This document shows, piece after piece, positions 36,280 to 45,932 of a stretch of DNA of 64,000 bases. Each line of letters opens with the position of its first letter. The stretch's first letter is position 1. Below the pieces are notes generated by a model. That model ran no database searches, was not told the DNA's origin, and was given only the letters and a program-made list of their open reading frames with translations. A program made the translations under genes and the position numbers. Location: NCBI RefSeq assembly GCF_900176475.1, contig NZ_FWXX01000008.1, positions 62,001 through 126,000 of the forward strand, written 5' to 3'. The stretch is from Tropicibacter naphthalenivorans (GTDB taxonomy: Bacteria; Pseudomonadota; Alphaproteobacteria; Rhodobacterales; Rhodobacteraceae).

Positions 36280-37020
36280 TCAGGCCAAAGTGTCGACGCA
36301 ACGCGGAAAGATGCTTTGAAAGCCTTCGGCGTATTGGCAATCGCGCCCGCCGCTTTGCCCGCCCGAGTTGCGCTTGAAGTGGTTGGCGCGCTGCTGGGCG
36401 ACGCGGGTGTAATAGTCCCACAGGTGGACCTGGCCTTGCATCGCCTCCATCGCCTTGCGCTTTTTGTCCCAGACCGGGGTGATGTCCAGAAAGACGTCCG
36501 GCTTCCAGCCCATCTGCTCGGTCTGGTGCGGCTCGAACAGGTACATCTGCGGCGCGCCAAGCACCTGTTCGCCGGGGTTGTGGCCCCAGGCCTGCGCGAT
36601 CATGCGGGCCTCTAGCGCCACTTGGGTCATGTACATGTGGTCGGTGTTGTAGGGGTCGTACTGGCTGTGGCTCATCATGAAGGACGGCTGCACGGCGCGG
36701 ATCAGATCGACCAGCTTGTCCTTGTCCGCGCGCTCCAGATGCAGCGGGTAGTCGCCCAGATCAAAGCACTCCAGCCGCGCCACGCCCAACGCGTCGGCGG
36801 CGGCTTCGGCCTCGGCGCGGCGGATGTCCTTGACCTCTTGCAGGGACTTACCCTCTTTCCACAGCCGGGCGCTTTCGCCGCGTTCGCCAAAGGACAGGCA
36901 GGCGACGGTGACGTCGATCCCCTGCTCGGCGTGCAGCGCGATGGCCCCGCCGCAGCGCCAGACAAAGTCCGCGGCATGGGCCGAAATGATAAGGGCGGTC
37001 TTGCGATCCGTGGCGGGCAT
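36280..37020 (-). CDS. galB: 4-oxalomesaconate hydratase, PIG-L fold (GalB-like)
   Basis: PIG-L/LmbE-fold zinc protein, 246 residues. It has [20 protein letters not shown], a variant of the usual AHPDD zinc motif, plus [12 protein letters not shown] and [13 protein letters not shown]. Gallate-pathway GalB proteins belong to this fold and hydrate 4-oxalomesaconate to 4-carboxy-4-hydroxy-2-oxoadipate. Position directly before the GalC and GalD homologues supports this. The ring-cleavage dioxygenase is not in the window. Confidence 0.85.
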   Translation of the reverse strand: MPATDRKTALIISAHAADFVWRCGGAIALHAEQGIDVTVACLSFGERGESARLWKEGKSLQEVKDIRRAEAEAAADALGVARLECFDLGDYPLHLERADKDKLVDLIRAVQPSFMMSHSQYDPYNTDHMYMTQVALEARMIAQAWGHNPGEQVLGAPQMYLFEPHQTEQMGWKPDVFLDITPVWDKKRKAMEAMQGQVHLWDYYTRVAQQRANHFKRNSGGQSGGRDCQYAEGFQSIFPRCVDTLA

Positions 37021-37149
37021 GGGCGGTCTCCATCGCAGTTGTCCGGGCGGTTTTCCGGGCGAAGGTGTCCCACGCAGCCCCCCGGCGCGGCAATTTCGAA
37101 CCGCCTGCGCGAGGATAAGTTTGGTCTATAGCAGCTGCGCCCACAGTCC

Positions 37150-37195
37150 GCCAAAATAAGGAACGGCGACCCGGGGGGAGACCGAGCCGCCGTCG
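37150..37195 (-). terminator. Terminator after the aldehyde dehydrogenase
   Basis: On the minus strand ACGGCGGCTCG pairs with CGGGTCGCCGT (37163-37193, with G:U pairs), followed by TCCTTATTTT. It separates the styrene cluster from galBCD, so these are distinct transcription units. The rest of the 204-bp gap (37021-37224) shows no gene. Confidence 0.7.
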
Positions 37196-37224
37196 CTTGT
37201 TTCGCAATCTCTTAGGGAGCCAGA

Positions 37225-38610
37225 TTACGAAAACACCACTTGGATGTCGGTGTATTCCGCGAGCCCTTCCTCGCTGAATTCCACCCCAAGGCCGGACTGC
37301 TTCACGCCGCCAAAGGGGGCGTTGGGCTGGATCGCGCCGTGCTTGTTGATCCAGACAGAGCCGCACTCCATCCGGCCCGCCAGCGCGCGGCCCTTTTCGA
37401 TGTCCGAGGTCCAGATCGACCCGCCAAGGCCGTTGTCCGAGGCGTTTGCGGCGGCGATCGCCTGATCCACATCGGTGTAGCGGATAATCGGCAGCGCCGG
37501 GCCGAACTGCTCCTCGGACACCAGCGGGTCAGAGGCGTCGAGATCGGCGACGATGGTCGGCGGAAAGAACAGGCCTTCGCTCGCTTCGCCGCCCAGCAGG
37601 ACGCGGCCCTTGCCCTTGGCAGCCTCGACCAGACGCGCGACCTTGTCGAACTGCATCTGGTTCTGGATCGGGCCGAGGATGCTGTTCTCGTCCTGACCGT
37701 CGCCCACCGGGATGTTTTTCGCAAAGGCCACGAGGTGTTCGCAGACCGCGTCGTAGATGCTGTCATGCACGTAAAGGCGCTTCATCGCGGCGCAGGTCTG
37801 GCCGTTGTTGATAAACGCGCCCCAGAACAGGCCTTCGGCAATCGCCGCCGGATCGGCGTCGGGCAGGACGATGCCTGCGTCGTTGCCGCCCAGCTCCAGC
37901 GTCAGGCGCTTCATGGTTTCGGCAGCGGTCTGCATCATGCGGCGGCCGGTGGCGCAAGAGCCGGTAAAGACGATCTTGCGGATGCCCTCATGCGCCGACA
38001 TCGCCGCGCCAAGGTTCACGGTTTGGTCATCGCAGGTCACCACCTGCACCACGTTTTCAGGCAGCACGCTGGACATGATTGCCACAAGGCGGATGGTCGC
38101 CAGCGGCGTGTGCGGCGAGGGCTTGACCACCACGGTGTTGCCGGTGCGCAGCGCGGGCAGGATGTGCCAGACGGCGATCATGACGGGGAAGTTCCACGGC
38201 GTGATCGAGCCGACGACCCCCAGCGGCTTGCGGTGCAGTTCCACCCGGCCTTCGTTGGTATCCTGCAGGGTCTTGGGCGGCAGCGACAGCGAGGCGGTAT
38301 ACCAGGCCCAGGCCTGCGCCCCGCCGATTTCCCAGCGCGAGCCAAGCCCGTTCAGCGGCTTGCCCTGTTCCTTGGTGACCATCTGGGCCAGCTCTTCGGC
38401 GTGCTCGCCAATGGCCCCGGCGACCTTTTCGCAATAGGCTTGCAGCTCGGCGTCGGGCGTCTGCGACCAGCTTTCAAAGGCAGTCTGCGCGCGGGCGACG
38501 GCGGCATCCAGATCGGCGAGGCTGTTCATCGGCGCGTGGCCGACCACATCACCGGTCGAGGGGTTCACAACGGCAAAAGCGGCAGCGTTGGCAGAGGCTT
38601 GGGTGTTCAT
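37225..38610 (-). CDS. Aldehyde dehydrogenase (phenylacetaldehyde dehydrogenase candidate, StyD-like)
   Basis: NAD(P)-dependent aldehyde dehydrogenase, 461 residues from ATG 38610; an in-frame ATG at 38687 would add 25 residues. Motifs are GVVGSITPWNFPVM, FTGSCATGRRMMQ, LELGGNDAGIVL (general base Glu) and INNGQTCAAMKRLYVH (catalytic Cys). It is the last gene of a cluster holding StyA, StyB and StyC homologues, so oxidation of phenylacetaldehyde to phenylacetate is the likely role (inference from context). Confidence 0.88.
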   Translation of the reverse strand: MNTQASANAAAFAVVNPSTGDVVGHAPMNSLADLDAAVARAQTAFESWSQTPDAELQAYCEKVAGAIGEHAEELAQMVTKEQGKPLNGLGSRWEIGGAQAWAWYTASLSLPPKTLQDTNEGRVELHRKPLGVVGSITPWNFPVMIAVWHILPALRTGNTVVVKPSPHTPLATIRLVAIMSSVLPENVVQVVTCDDQTVNLGAAMSAHEGIRKIVFTGSCATGRRMMQTAAETMKRLTLELGGNDAGIVLPDADPAAIAEGLFWGAFINNGQTCAAMKRLYVHDSIYDAVCEHLVAFAKNIPVGDGQDENSILGPIQNQMQFDKVARLVEAAKGKGRVLLGGEASEGLFFPPTIVADLDASDPLVSEEQFGPALPIIRYTDVDQAIAAANASDNGLGGSIWTSDIEKGRALAGRMECGSVWINKHGAIQPNAPFGGVKQSGLGVEFSEEGLAEYTDIQVVFS

Positions 38611-38722
38611 GGCGGGGTGTCCTGTGTTGTTCGAGGGTGCAGCGGTCTGGCCGCCGCGGAACATCCGGGCGAGTGTCTGTAGGATCATGATTTTCGGAAA
38701 GCTTGAGTGGTTTGGGTGGCCC

Positions 38723-39043
38723 TTACGCGAGGGCCAGCGCCTTGGTGTCGACGGCAAAGTGGAACATGGTCGCGCCCTTGGGCGAGTAGTTCGGCACGTC
38801 GGCGGCGACTTCTGCGCCTTGTTCGCTCATCAGCGCGCGCTGCATGTCCTCGGCGCTATCGAAATAGCCGCGAAAGATGCAGAAGGGCGTGCCGTTGTCC
38901 GGGCCAAGCGGCGCGGGATAGGCGACGTCGTAGGACCGCAGACCCGGCAGGCGCTCGGCCAGCGGCAGGTGACGATCCGCGTAATACGCGCGAAAGGCGT
39001 CTGCGTCGTCGGGGGTCGGGTATTGTACGCTCAGGCAGTACAT
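38723..39043 (-). CDS. EthD-family protein
   Basis: 106-residue single-domain protein of the EthD/dimeric ferredoxin-like fold: MYCLSVQYPTPDDADAFRAY, HLPLAERLPGLRSYDV, FDSAEDMQRALMSEQGAEVA. Such proteins accompany oxidative degradation operons, and some are needed for monooxygenase activity. It lies between the styC-like gene and the aldehyde dehydrogenase; its role in a styrene pathway is unknown. Confidence 0.8.
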   Translation of the reverse strand: MYCLSVQYPTPDDADAFRAYYADRHLPLAERLPGLRSYDVAYPAPLGPDNGTPFCIFRGYFDSAEDMQRALMSEQGAEVAADVPNYSPKGATMFHFAVDTKALALA

Positions 39044-39063
39044 TGTGGCTCTCCTCTTTGTCG

Positions 39064-39086
39064 AAAAGGGGGGCGCGTGGCCCCCC
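39064..39086 (-). terminator. Intra-operon hairpin with short T-run
   Basis: On the minus strand GGGGGGC and GCCCCCC enclose a 5-base loop and are followed by TTTT. It follows the styC-like stop (39093) and precedes EthD (start 39043). It could attenuate transcription of ethD and the aldehyde dehydrogenase. Confidence 0.6.
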
Positions 39087-39092
39087 AGACGT

Positions 39093-39428
39093 TTACGCGG
39101 CCTGCATCTCTGCGGCGCTGGCCTGACCGGCGCGGCGCGCCTTGGCCTCTAGGATCGCCTGGCGGCCAATGGCGACCAGCGCGATCATGTTCAGCACACC
39201 AAAGACATAGGCCGGGAAGAGCGCGAGAAAGCTGAAGATGTCCGCGGCGGTCCAGCCCCGTTCCGAGCCGGGCAGTTGGAATTCGATGAACACCCCCGGC
39301 AGCAGCTCAAAGCCGCCAAGGACATACATCCACAGGCCCAGCCCGCCCACGAGCGAAGCAAAGATCATAAGAACGCCGTTGCCGGCCATCAGGTCGCGCA
39401 GCTGCGGCTGCCACGTGTTCGTGGTCAT
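39093..39428 (-). CDS. styC: Styrene-oxide isomerase-like protein with internal deletion
   Basis: 111-residue membrane protein. Its start (MAGNGVLMIFASLVGGLGLW, GGFELLPG) and end (DIFSFLALFPAYVFGVLNMI) match, from memory, StyC of Pseudomonas, a four-helix membrane isomerase of about 170 residues that turns styrene oxide into phenylacetaldehyde. The two ends meet at GWT-AADIF near base 39246. About 60-70 residues are absent, including helices 2-3 and the HSGPALNG and SNFSPNRG stretches where I recall the haem-ligand and catalytic residues lie. The frame is kept, so a short protein may still be made. Isomerase activity is unlikely. Confidence 0.72.
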   Translation of the reverse strand: MTTNTWQPQLRDLMAGNGVLMIFASLVGGLGLWMYVLGGFELLPGVFIEFQLPGSERGWTAADIFSFLALFPAYVFGVLNMIALVAIGRQAILEAKARRAGQASAAEMQAA

Positions 39429-39485
39429 GTTAAAGTCCCTCTCCCTAGGAATTGGCCCCGTCTCCTGCGGGGCGCTGTGCGGCGA

Positions 39486-39983
39486 TCAGCTCGCCAGTTT
39501 CATGTCGGTCAGGCCGCGGAAGCCGCCCGCGTGGTAGACCAGCGGCGCGATGCCCTGGATGGACGCGCCCTTGACGTGACCAAAGATCACCGCGTGCGTG
39601 CCCGAGGTGACGATCTCGGCGACCTCGCATTCGAGCGAGGTCGCCCCTGCCAGGACCGGCAGTCCCAGCGCATCCCCATGCCGCCAGTGTCCGGTCTCAA
39701 AGCGCGCGTCGCCGGTGACGCCGCCCCTGCCTGCAAAGGTTTCAGCCACCGCCCGGTCATCGCCGCCCAGAATGTTCACCGCAAAGACGCCCGCATCGCG
39801 GATCATCGCATAGGTGCCGGTGTTCATGTTGGTGCAGGCCAGGATCGTCGCCGGCTCGGCGCAGACAGAGGTGACGGCGGTGGCGGTGATGCCCCTGCGT
39901 TCCCCGTCCAGCTGGGTGGTGACGATATTGACCCCGGCGGCCAGTTCGGCCAGCGCGGCGCGGAAGGTGTCGATGGTAACCAT
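39486..39983 (-). CDS. styB: Flavin reductase (StyB-like, monooxygenase reductase component)
   Basis: Flavin reductase-like FMN/FAD-binding protein, 165 residues from ATG 39983. The split-barrel pattern is FRAALAELAAGVNIVTTQLDGERRGITATAVTSV, then ILACTNMNTGTYAMI, FAVNIL and GTHAVIFGHV. It would reduce FAD with NADH and pass FADH2 to the StyA-type oxygenase. Membership of a two-component styrene monooxygenase is inferred from the styA and styC neighbours. Intact. Confidence 0.82.
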   Translation of the reverse strand: MVTIDTFRAALAELAAGVNIVTTQLDGERRGITATAVTSVCAEPATILACTNMNTGTYAMIRDAGVFAVNILGGDDRAVAETFAGRGGVTGDARFETGHWRHGDALGLPVLAGATSLECEVAEIVTSGTHAVIFGHVKGASIQGIAPLVYHAGGFRGLTDMKLAS

Positions 39984-40038
39984 TGGACGTTCCTTTGCGG
40001 TTAGCTTTGCGCGCCAGTTCGCCCCGGCGCGCAAAAGG

Positions 40039-40686
40039 TCAGAAGTTGATGCCGATGCCCGCCGTGATGATCGTCGGGTTCAGCGTGATGTCGGCGCTGG
40101 CGGTGTTGGGGCCAACCATGCCGGTCGCCTTGGTTTTCAGCGGGATGTATTTGACGTCCACGAACCAATCGGTGTTGGTGCCTTGGATCGCGCCGGACAG
40201 GCCCGCCTGAACGACCGGCGCCCAAGCGTTATCCACCTTGAAATTGGTCAGCGCCGCGTCCTCGGTGCCAAACACCAGCGTGTCGTTCACACCGCCGCCG
40301 ACGTAGGCTTCGAGGCCTTCGGTCAGGGGCATGTGGTACAGGCCGGTGACGGTCGCCGGGCCGTAGGTGACCTCGCCCAGTGTCAGGCCAGCCAGCGGGC
40401 CAGAGCCGTTCAGCGTCGCGGTGGGCGGGATGCCCACGGTGGCCTCGGCCGAGAACCGTTCACTAAAACGGTAGCCCAGCGAGAACACCACGCTGGCGTC
40501 GTTGTCGGTGGTAAAGCTGGCACCGGGCACCACCGCGCCGTTTTGCTTGACCGTCGCGCTTTCGTCAAAGCCGATCCCGGCCAGGCCAATGCGCAGCGAC
40601 CAGGGGCCGTCTTGGGCCTGCGCCATCATCGGCGCGCAGGTCATCAGGGCGGTCAGCGCGGCTGCCGCAGAAAAATGGGTCTTCAT
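40039..40686 (-). CDS. OmpW-family outer membrane protein
   Basis: 215-residue OmpW-type eight-stranded beta-barrel. The signal peptide ends at AQA before QDGPWSLRIGLAGIGFD. Barrel features are YRFSERFSAEATVGIPP and GLYHMPLTEGLEAYVGGGVNDTLVF, and the C-terminus ends in GINF with the outer-membrane phenylalanine. OmpW relatives allow entry of small hydrophobic compounds. Here it lies between styA and styB, so hydrocarbon uptake is a reasonable role. Confidence 0.88.
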   Translation of the reverse strand: MKTHFSAAAALTALMTCAPMMAQAQDGPWSLRIGLAGIGFDESATVKQNGAVVPGASFTTDNDASVVFSLGYRFSERFSAEATVGIPPTATLNGSGPLAGLTLGEVTYGPATVTGLYHMPLTEGLEAYVGGGVNDTLVFGTEDAALTNFKVDNAWAPVVQAGLSGAIQGTNTDWFVDVKYIPLKTKATGMVGPNTASADITLNPTIITAGIGINF

Positions 40687-40709
40687 GTCGGTCTCTCCGA
40701 ATTAAGGGA

Positions 40710-40739
40710 GCGGGCGCCGGGAAGGCGGTCGGCGCCCGC
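40710..40739 (-). other. Intergenic hairpin between styA and ompW
   Basis: GCGGGCGCC (40710-40718) and GGCGCCCGC (40731-40739) are a perfect 9-bp inverted repeat with a 12-base loop and no T-run. It may protect or process the polycistronic mRNA. Confidence 0.6.
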
Positions 40740-40745
40740 CAACGC

Positions 40746-41996
40746 TCATTCCGCTGCCATCGGCAGGGCCATACGCGCCACGGTCGCGCGCACGCGCTCG
40801 GGGCTGGAGAAGATGTCCCATTGAGCTTCGGGATGGTTGAAGTCTTCGGTGAACTGGTCGGTCAGCGCGCGGCTCTGCGCCATGCCGCCGATGAATTCCA
40901 GCAGCGTGGGGTCCAGCTTGGCGAGGTTTTCCAGCATGTAGTTGGTCCAGCGGGTACCGGACATCACGCGGTCATGACGGCGCGTGTCGAACTTTTCGAC
41001 GAACCGCTGATCAAAGACGTCGTTGGCCACGATCTCTTCACCAAGGATGACAGCGGCGTAGGACGCCATGTTGGCCCCCTGCCCCAGCACCGGGTCAACG
41101 ACCGCGTGCACGTCACCCAGAGCCACGGCCATCTTGCCGTTGTCCAGCGTGGTACAGGTTTGGCGGACGGTGGGCGTCACGCCCCCCTGAAGAATGTCGA
41201 GCGGCGAGTTGGCCAGGTCGAACTCTTCACGATCGATGCGGGCATAAAGCGTCGGGTAGTGCTTTTCGAGCTTTTCCAGCAGCAGATCGAGAAAGGCGCG
41301 CGGGTCGTCCTGGTATTTGGTCTTGGCGAGGATTTCCAGATCGCCGCCGATTTGTTTTTCCAGAACCAGCGCGTTGCACCAGCCATTGAACGACCAGGAC
41401 GGGATCTCGATCAGCTCGCCAGCGCCGGGCGAGAAATACATGGTCACGGCGCGGGTCTCGGGCTCGGTGATGCCTTTGACCAGGCCGACGCACAGCATCC
41501 GCTGCGGGCGCTCGAACGGCGAAAAGCGGTCGTCGCGGCCGAACATCTGGCCAATCGGGCCTTTGCCGGTGCAGACCACGGTCAGGTCGTGTGCGTCCGA
41601 GATGCCTTCGATCATCTCACGCTCGACCGGGCCGTAGACCACTTCGCCGCCGCGCTCGATAAAGTCTTTGAGCAGCTTGGGCTGGTAGATGCGGTAATCG
41701 ACGGCGCGGCTGGGACGCGCGAGGTCGCCGAACATCTCGATCGGCTCGGGCGTGCCGATGTAGTAGTAGTGGCCAAAGTAGCCGAATTCGTCCGACGGCC
41801 AGTGGTTGCAGCCCAGAGCGTCCTCACGCTCGGTGGTCACATGGTGGTGCGCCACGGTGTTCATCAGGCGCGCGTCTGCGTATTCCTCCGGCGTACGATC
41901 CGTGTACAGCGTCGGCTTGATCCCGTTTTGCAACAGGTGCAGGCCCAGATGCAGGCCGGCGGTGCCCGCACCGATGATGGCGATCTATTTGGTCAT
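40746..41996 (-). pseudogene. styA: Styrene monooxygenase oxygenase component, amber stop at codon 4
   Basis: FAD-dependent epoxidase matching StyA throughout: [40 protein letters not shown]-like [49 protein letters not shown]. The ATG at 41994-41996 follows a clear GGGAGGAAATTCA site but reads M-T-K then TAG (41985-41987), then [15 protein letters not shown] lysine or similar residue is expected. Restart at TTG 41933 would lose the FAD-binding GxGxxG. Otherwise about 416 codons, complete. It would epoxidise styrene or indole using FADH2 from StyB. Annotated as disrupted unless the stop is a sequencing error. Confidence 0.85.
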
Positions 41997-42048
41997 TGAA
42001 TTTCCTCCCGTAGTCCTTGGGATCAGGAATAAATCGACAGAGCGGTCA

Positions 42049-42067
42049 GCGATAGATGAATTATCGC
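42049..42067. promoter_or_regulatory. Inverted repeat between styA and LysR
   Basis: GCGATA (42049-42054) and TATCGC (42062-42067) flank a 7-base spacer in the AT-rich divergent region between styA (start 41996) and the LysR gene (42110). A plausible LysR-type binding site. Confidence 0.5.
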
Positions 42068-42109
42068 ATATGACTTATCACAAAACGAATAAATCAGGAT
42101 ACTCTGACC

Positions 42110-42988
42110 ATGAGCGACCGCCTACAGGCCTATGAAATCTTTGCCGAGTTGATGGATCGCAAAAGCTTTTCCGAAACCTCGCGAATCCTGCGGGTGCCGC
42201 AGGCGACGGTATCGAAACAGATTGCCTCGCTCGAAGCGGCCTTGGGGGTGCAGCTGTTCATCCGCTCGACGCGGCGAATCAGCCCCACCGCCGAGGCCGA
42301 GGAACTGATTCCCCACGTGCGCCACATGCTGGACGCCCGTGCCGAGGTGCTGCGTGTGGCCCATGGCGAACTGCCCAAGCTGTCGGGCAAGATGCGGGTC
42401 GCCGCGCCGCATTCCTACGGGCGGCGCATTCTGCTGCCGCAATTGGTCGAATTCATGGACCTGTATCCCGACATCAGCATCGAGGTCGCCCTGCACCGCA
42501 GCCCCCCTGACCTGCTGGACAACAAGATCGACCTCGCGCTGAGCGGCGCGACCATCCTCGAAGGGCCCTACCACCAGCGCTTGCTCAGCACGCACCGCTG
42601 GGTGGTGGCGGGGGCGCCGGCCTATTTGGATCAAAAGGGGCGGCCCTCGCTGCCGATGGATCTCGAAGACCATTGGCTGATCCTGCCAGAGGTCTTTCCG
42701 TCGGACATGCTGACTTTTGATTCCGAGGACGGGCGGCAATCCATCGAGATTCGCGCCCGCCTGACCGGCAACGATGTGGATTTTTCCGAAGGGGCGGCGT
42801 GGCAGAACGCCGGGCTCGCGATCCTGCCCGATTGGATGCTGGGGCATGACGGCGCGCTCGAGCAGGTCTTGGCCGATTACGTGCTGGAACCGATTCCCGT
42901 GCGTCTCGTCTTTCCCGAGGCCAAGATCATCCCCCGCCGGGTGCGCGCCTTGATCGAGTTTCTGGTCGAGCGGGCGGGACGCATGTAA
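42110..42988 (+). CDS. LysR-family transcriptional regulator
   Basis: 292-residue LysR protein. The HTH region SFSETSRILRVPQATVSKQIASLEAALG is slightly unusual in having PQAT at the recognition helix. The effector domain contains RMRVAAPHSYGRRILLPQL-like sequence and DLALSGATILEGPYHQRLL. It is divergent from the styrene cluster, so it is the likely activator or repressor of styA onward. No StyS/StyR two-component pair, as known in Pseudomonas, is present. Confidence 0.88.
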   Translation: MSDRLQAYEIFAELMDRKSFSETSRILRVPQATVSKQIASLEAALGVQLFIRSTRRISPTAEAEELIPHVRHMLDARAEVLRVAHGELPKLSGKMRVAAPHSYGRRILLPQLVEFMDLYPDISIEVALHRSPPDLLDNKIDLALSGATILEGPYHQRLLSTHRWVVAGAPAYLDQKGRPSLPMDLEDHWLILPEVFPSDMLTFDSEDGRQSIEIRARLTGNDVDFSEGAAWQNAGLAILPDWMLGHDGALEQVLADYVLEPIPVRLVFPEAKIIPRRVRALIEFLVERAGRM

Positions 42989-43010
42989 GCGGGGCGGGTG
43001 TAAGGGCGCG

Positions 43011-43610
43011 CTAGCGCAGCCCCTTGACCCCGTCCAGCACCAGCGCCGTGGCCATGCGCGCGTAATCGGCGCGGCTGAGCGCGCCATCGTCGCGGAACCA
43101 CGTATAGACCCAGTTCAGCATCCCAAAGAGCGACATGGTCACCGGCATCACCATGCGCGGCTCTTGGCCGGCCAATTCGGGATGCAAGACCGCGATCACC
43201 TCAGAGAAATGCGCAACGATGCCGCGCGTGCGCTCTCGGACGACCGCCGATTGCTCTGCGTTGAGCGCCTCTCCGGCGTTCAGCTGGACCTTGTGCGCGT
43301 CGTCAGCGCCTTGGTAGGCGGTCAGCACCGCGTCCACCATCGCCTCTAGCCGCGCGCGGGGCGGCAAGGACGCATCATCCGCTGCCTCGATCGCCGCCAG
43401 CAGCTCGTCAAGGTGTTCGATGATGATCGCGTAGATCAACTCTCCCTTGGAGGGGTAGTAGTGATAAAGCAGCGATTTGGACACGCCCGCCTGCTTGGCG
43501 ATCCCCGACATGGACGCCTTTTCCATGCCCTCGGTGGCAAAAACCTGGGCGGCCACCAACAGCAGTTGGTGCTGCTTTTCCTCAAAGTCTTTTGCGCGGG
43601 TTCTGGCCAT
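43011..43610 (-). CDS. TetR-family regulator, PaaR-like
   Basis: 199 residues from ATG 43610; a TTG at 43625 is an alternative start. The HTH is MSGIAKQAGVSKSLLYHYYPSKGELIYAI. It lies 99 bp after paaK, with an operator-like palindrome just upstream whose outer parts match one upstream of the paaG-like gene. That links it to control of phenylacetate genes, with phenylacetyl-CoA the expected inducer in this family (inference). Confidence 0.85.
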   Translation of the reverse strand: MARTRAKDFEEKQHQLLLVAAQVFATEGMEKASMSGIAKQAGVSKSLLYHYYPSKGELIYAIIIEHLDELLAAIEAADDASLPPRARLEAMVDAVLTAYQGADDAHKVQLNAGEALNAEQSAVVRERTRGIVAHFSEVIAVLHPELAGQEPRMVMPVTMSLFGMLNWVYTWFRDDGALSRADYARMATALVLDGVKGLR

Positions 43611-43678
43611 GGGTTTGGTATCCAACAGGAATAGGCGAAAGGCTGTGCCCTTCGCTCTACGCCATTTACCGATGATTA

Positions 43679-43692
43679 ACCAGTCGTTCGGT
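43679..43692. promoter_or_regulatory. Candidate PaaR operator upstream of tetR
   Basis: ACCAGTCGTTCGGT followed by CAAT. It shares A-ACC, CG and CGGTCAAT at the same spacing with the site at 45933-45946. As a dyad it is imperfect (8 of 14). Confidence 0.5.
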
Positions 43693-43708
43693 CAATCTTC
43701 TCCACACC

Positions 43709-45016
<1,308 letters not shown>

Positions 45017-45075
45017 TGCGTTTCCTCCCTTTGGCCGCGTGTGATTGCGGCCTGTGCTAATCTTGAGCTGTCCTG

Positions 45076-45867
45076 TTAGTGGCCCGTAAAGCGGGGCGCG
45101 CGTTTTTCGAGAAAGGCGGTGACGCCTTCGGCATAGTCGTCGCTGCGGCCCGCTTGGCGTTGCAGGGCGCATTCGCGGTCCAGCTGGGTGTCCAGATCGT
45201 TGGTCGCGGCCTCTTGGATCAGTTGTTTCGTCAGCCCCAGACCCAGCGTCGGCCCCTGCGCCAGCTGGGCGGCCAAGGCCTGCGCCTGCGGCATCAGCTC
45301 GGCATCGTCCAACGCCTGCCAGATCAAGCCCCAATCGGCGGCTGTCTCGGCGGTCAGCGGCTCGGCGGTCAGGGCCAAAGCCTTGGCGCGCGCCTCGCCG
45401 ATCAAGCGGGGCAGCGACCAGCTGCCGCCGGCGTCGGGGATCAGGCCGATCTTGGCAAAGGCCTGGATGAACTTGGCCGATTTCGCCGCCAGAACGATGT
45501 CGCAGGCCAGCGCGATATTGGCCCCTGCCCCCGCCGCGACGCCATTGACGGCGCAGATGATCGGCTTGTTCAGGCTGCGCATCAGCCGCAGGGTCGGGTT
45601 GTAGAACGTCTCAAGCGTCTTGCCCAAGTCGGGTGTCTCGCCGCTGCGCGGATCGCGGTCGCCAAGATCCTGGCCCGCGCAAAAGCCGCGCCCCGCCCCG
45701 GTGATCAGCACTGCGCGCACGTCGGGATCGTCATGCGCCCGCTGGATTTGCGCACGCAAGGCAAGGTGCATGTCTTCGTTAAAGGAATTGAGCTTGTCCG
45801 GCCGGTTCAAGGTCACGGTCAGCACGCCGTCCTTCAGGGACGACAGCACAGGGTCAGTCTGGGTCAT
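45076..45867 (-). CDS. paaG: Enoyl-CoA hydratase/isomerase, PaaG-like
   Basis: Crotonase-fold enzyme of 263 residues from ATG 45867, with GGAGGAGACGCG upstream. It has LITGAGRGFCAGQDLGDR, CAVNGVAAGAGANIALACDIVLA and KIGLIPDAGGSWSLPRLIG, which match PaaG, the 1,2-epoxyphenylacetyl-CoA isomerase. Operon partner of paaK and downstream of a clear TetR-type operator. Confidence 0.88.
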   Translation of the reverse strand: MTQTDPVLSSLKDGVLTVTLNRPDKLNSFNEDMHLALRAQIQRAHDDPDVRAVLITGAGRGFCAGQDLGDRDPRSGETPDLGKTLETFYNPTLRLMRSLNKPIICAVNGVAAGAGANIALACDIVLAAKSAKFIQAFAKIGLIPDAGGSWSLPRLIGEARAKALALTAEPLTAETAADWGLIWQALDDAELMPQAQALAAQLAQGPTLGLGLTKQLIQEAATNDLDTQLDRECALQRQAGRSDDYAEGVTAFLEKRAPRFTGH

Positions 45868-45932
45868 TCGCGTCTCCTCCGGGCTGTCCGATCCTCCTCG
45901 GGGGCGCCCTCTCAAGGGTAGCTATCACATAA

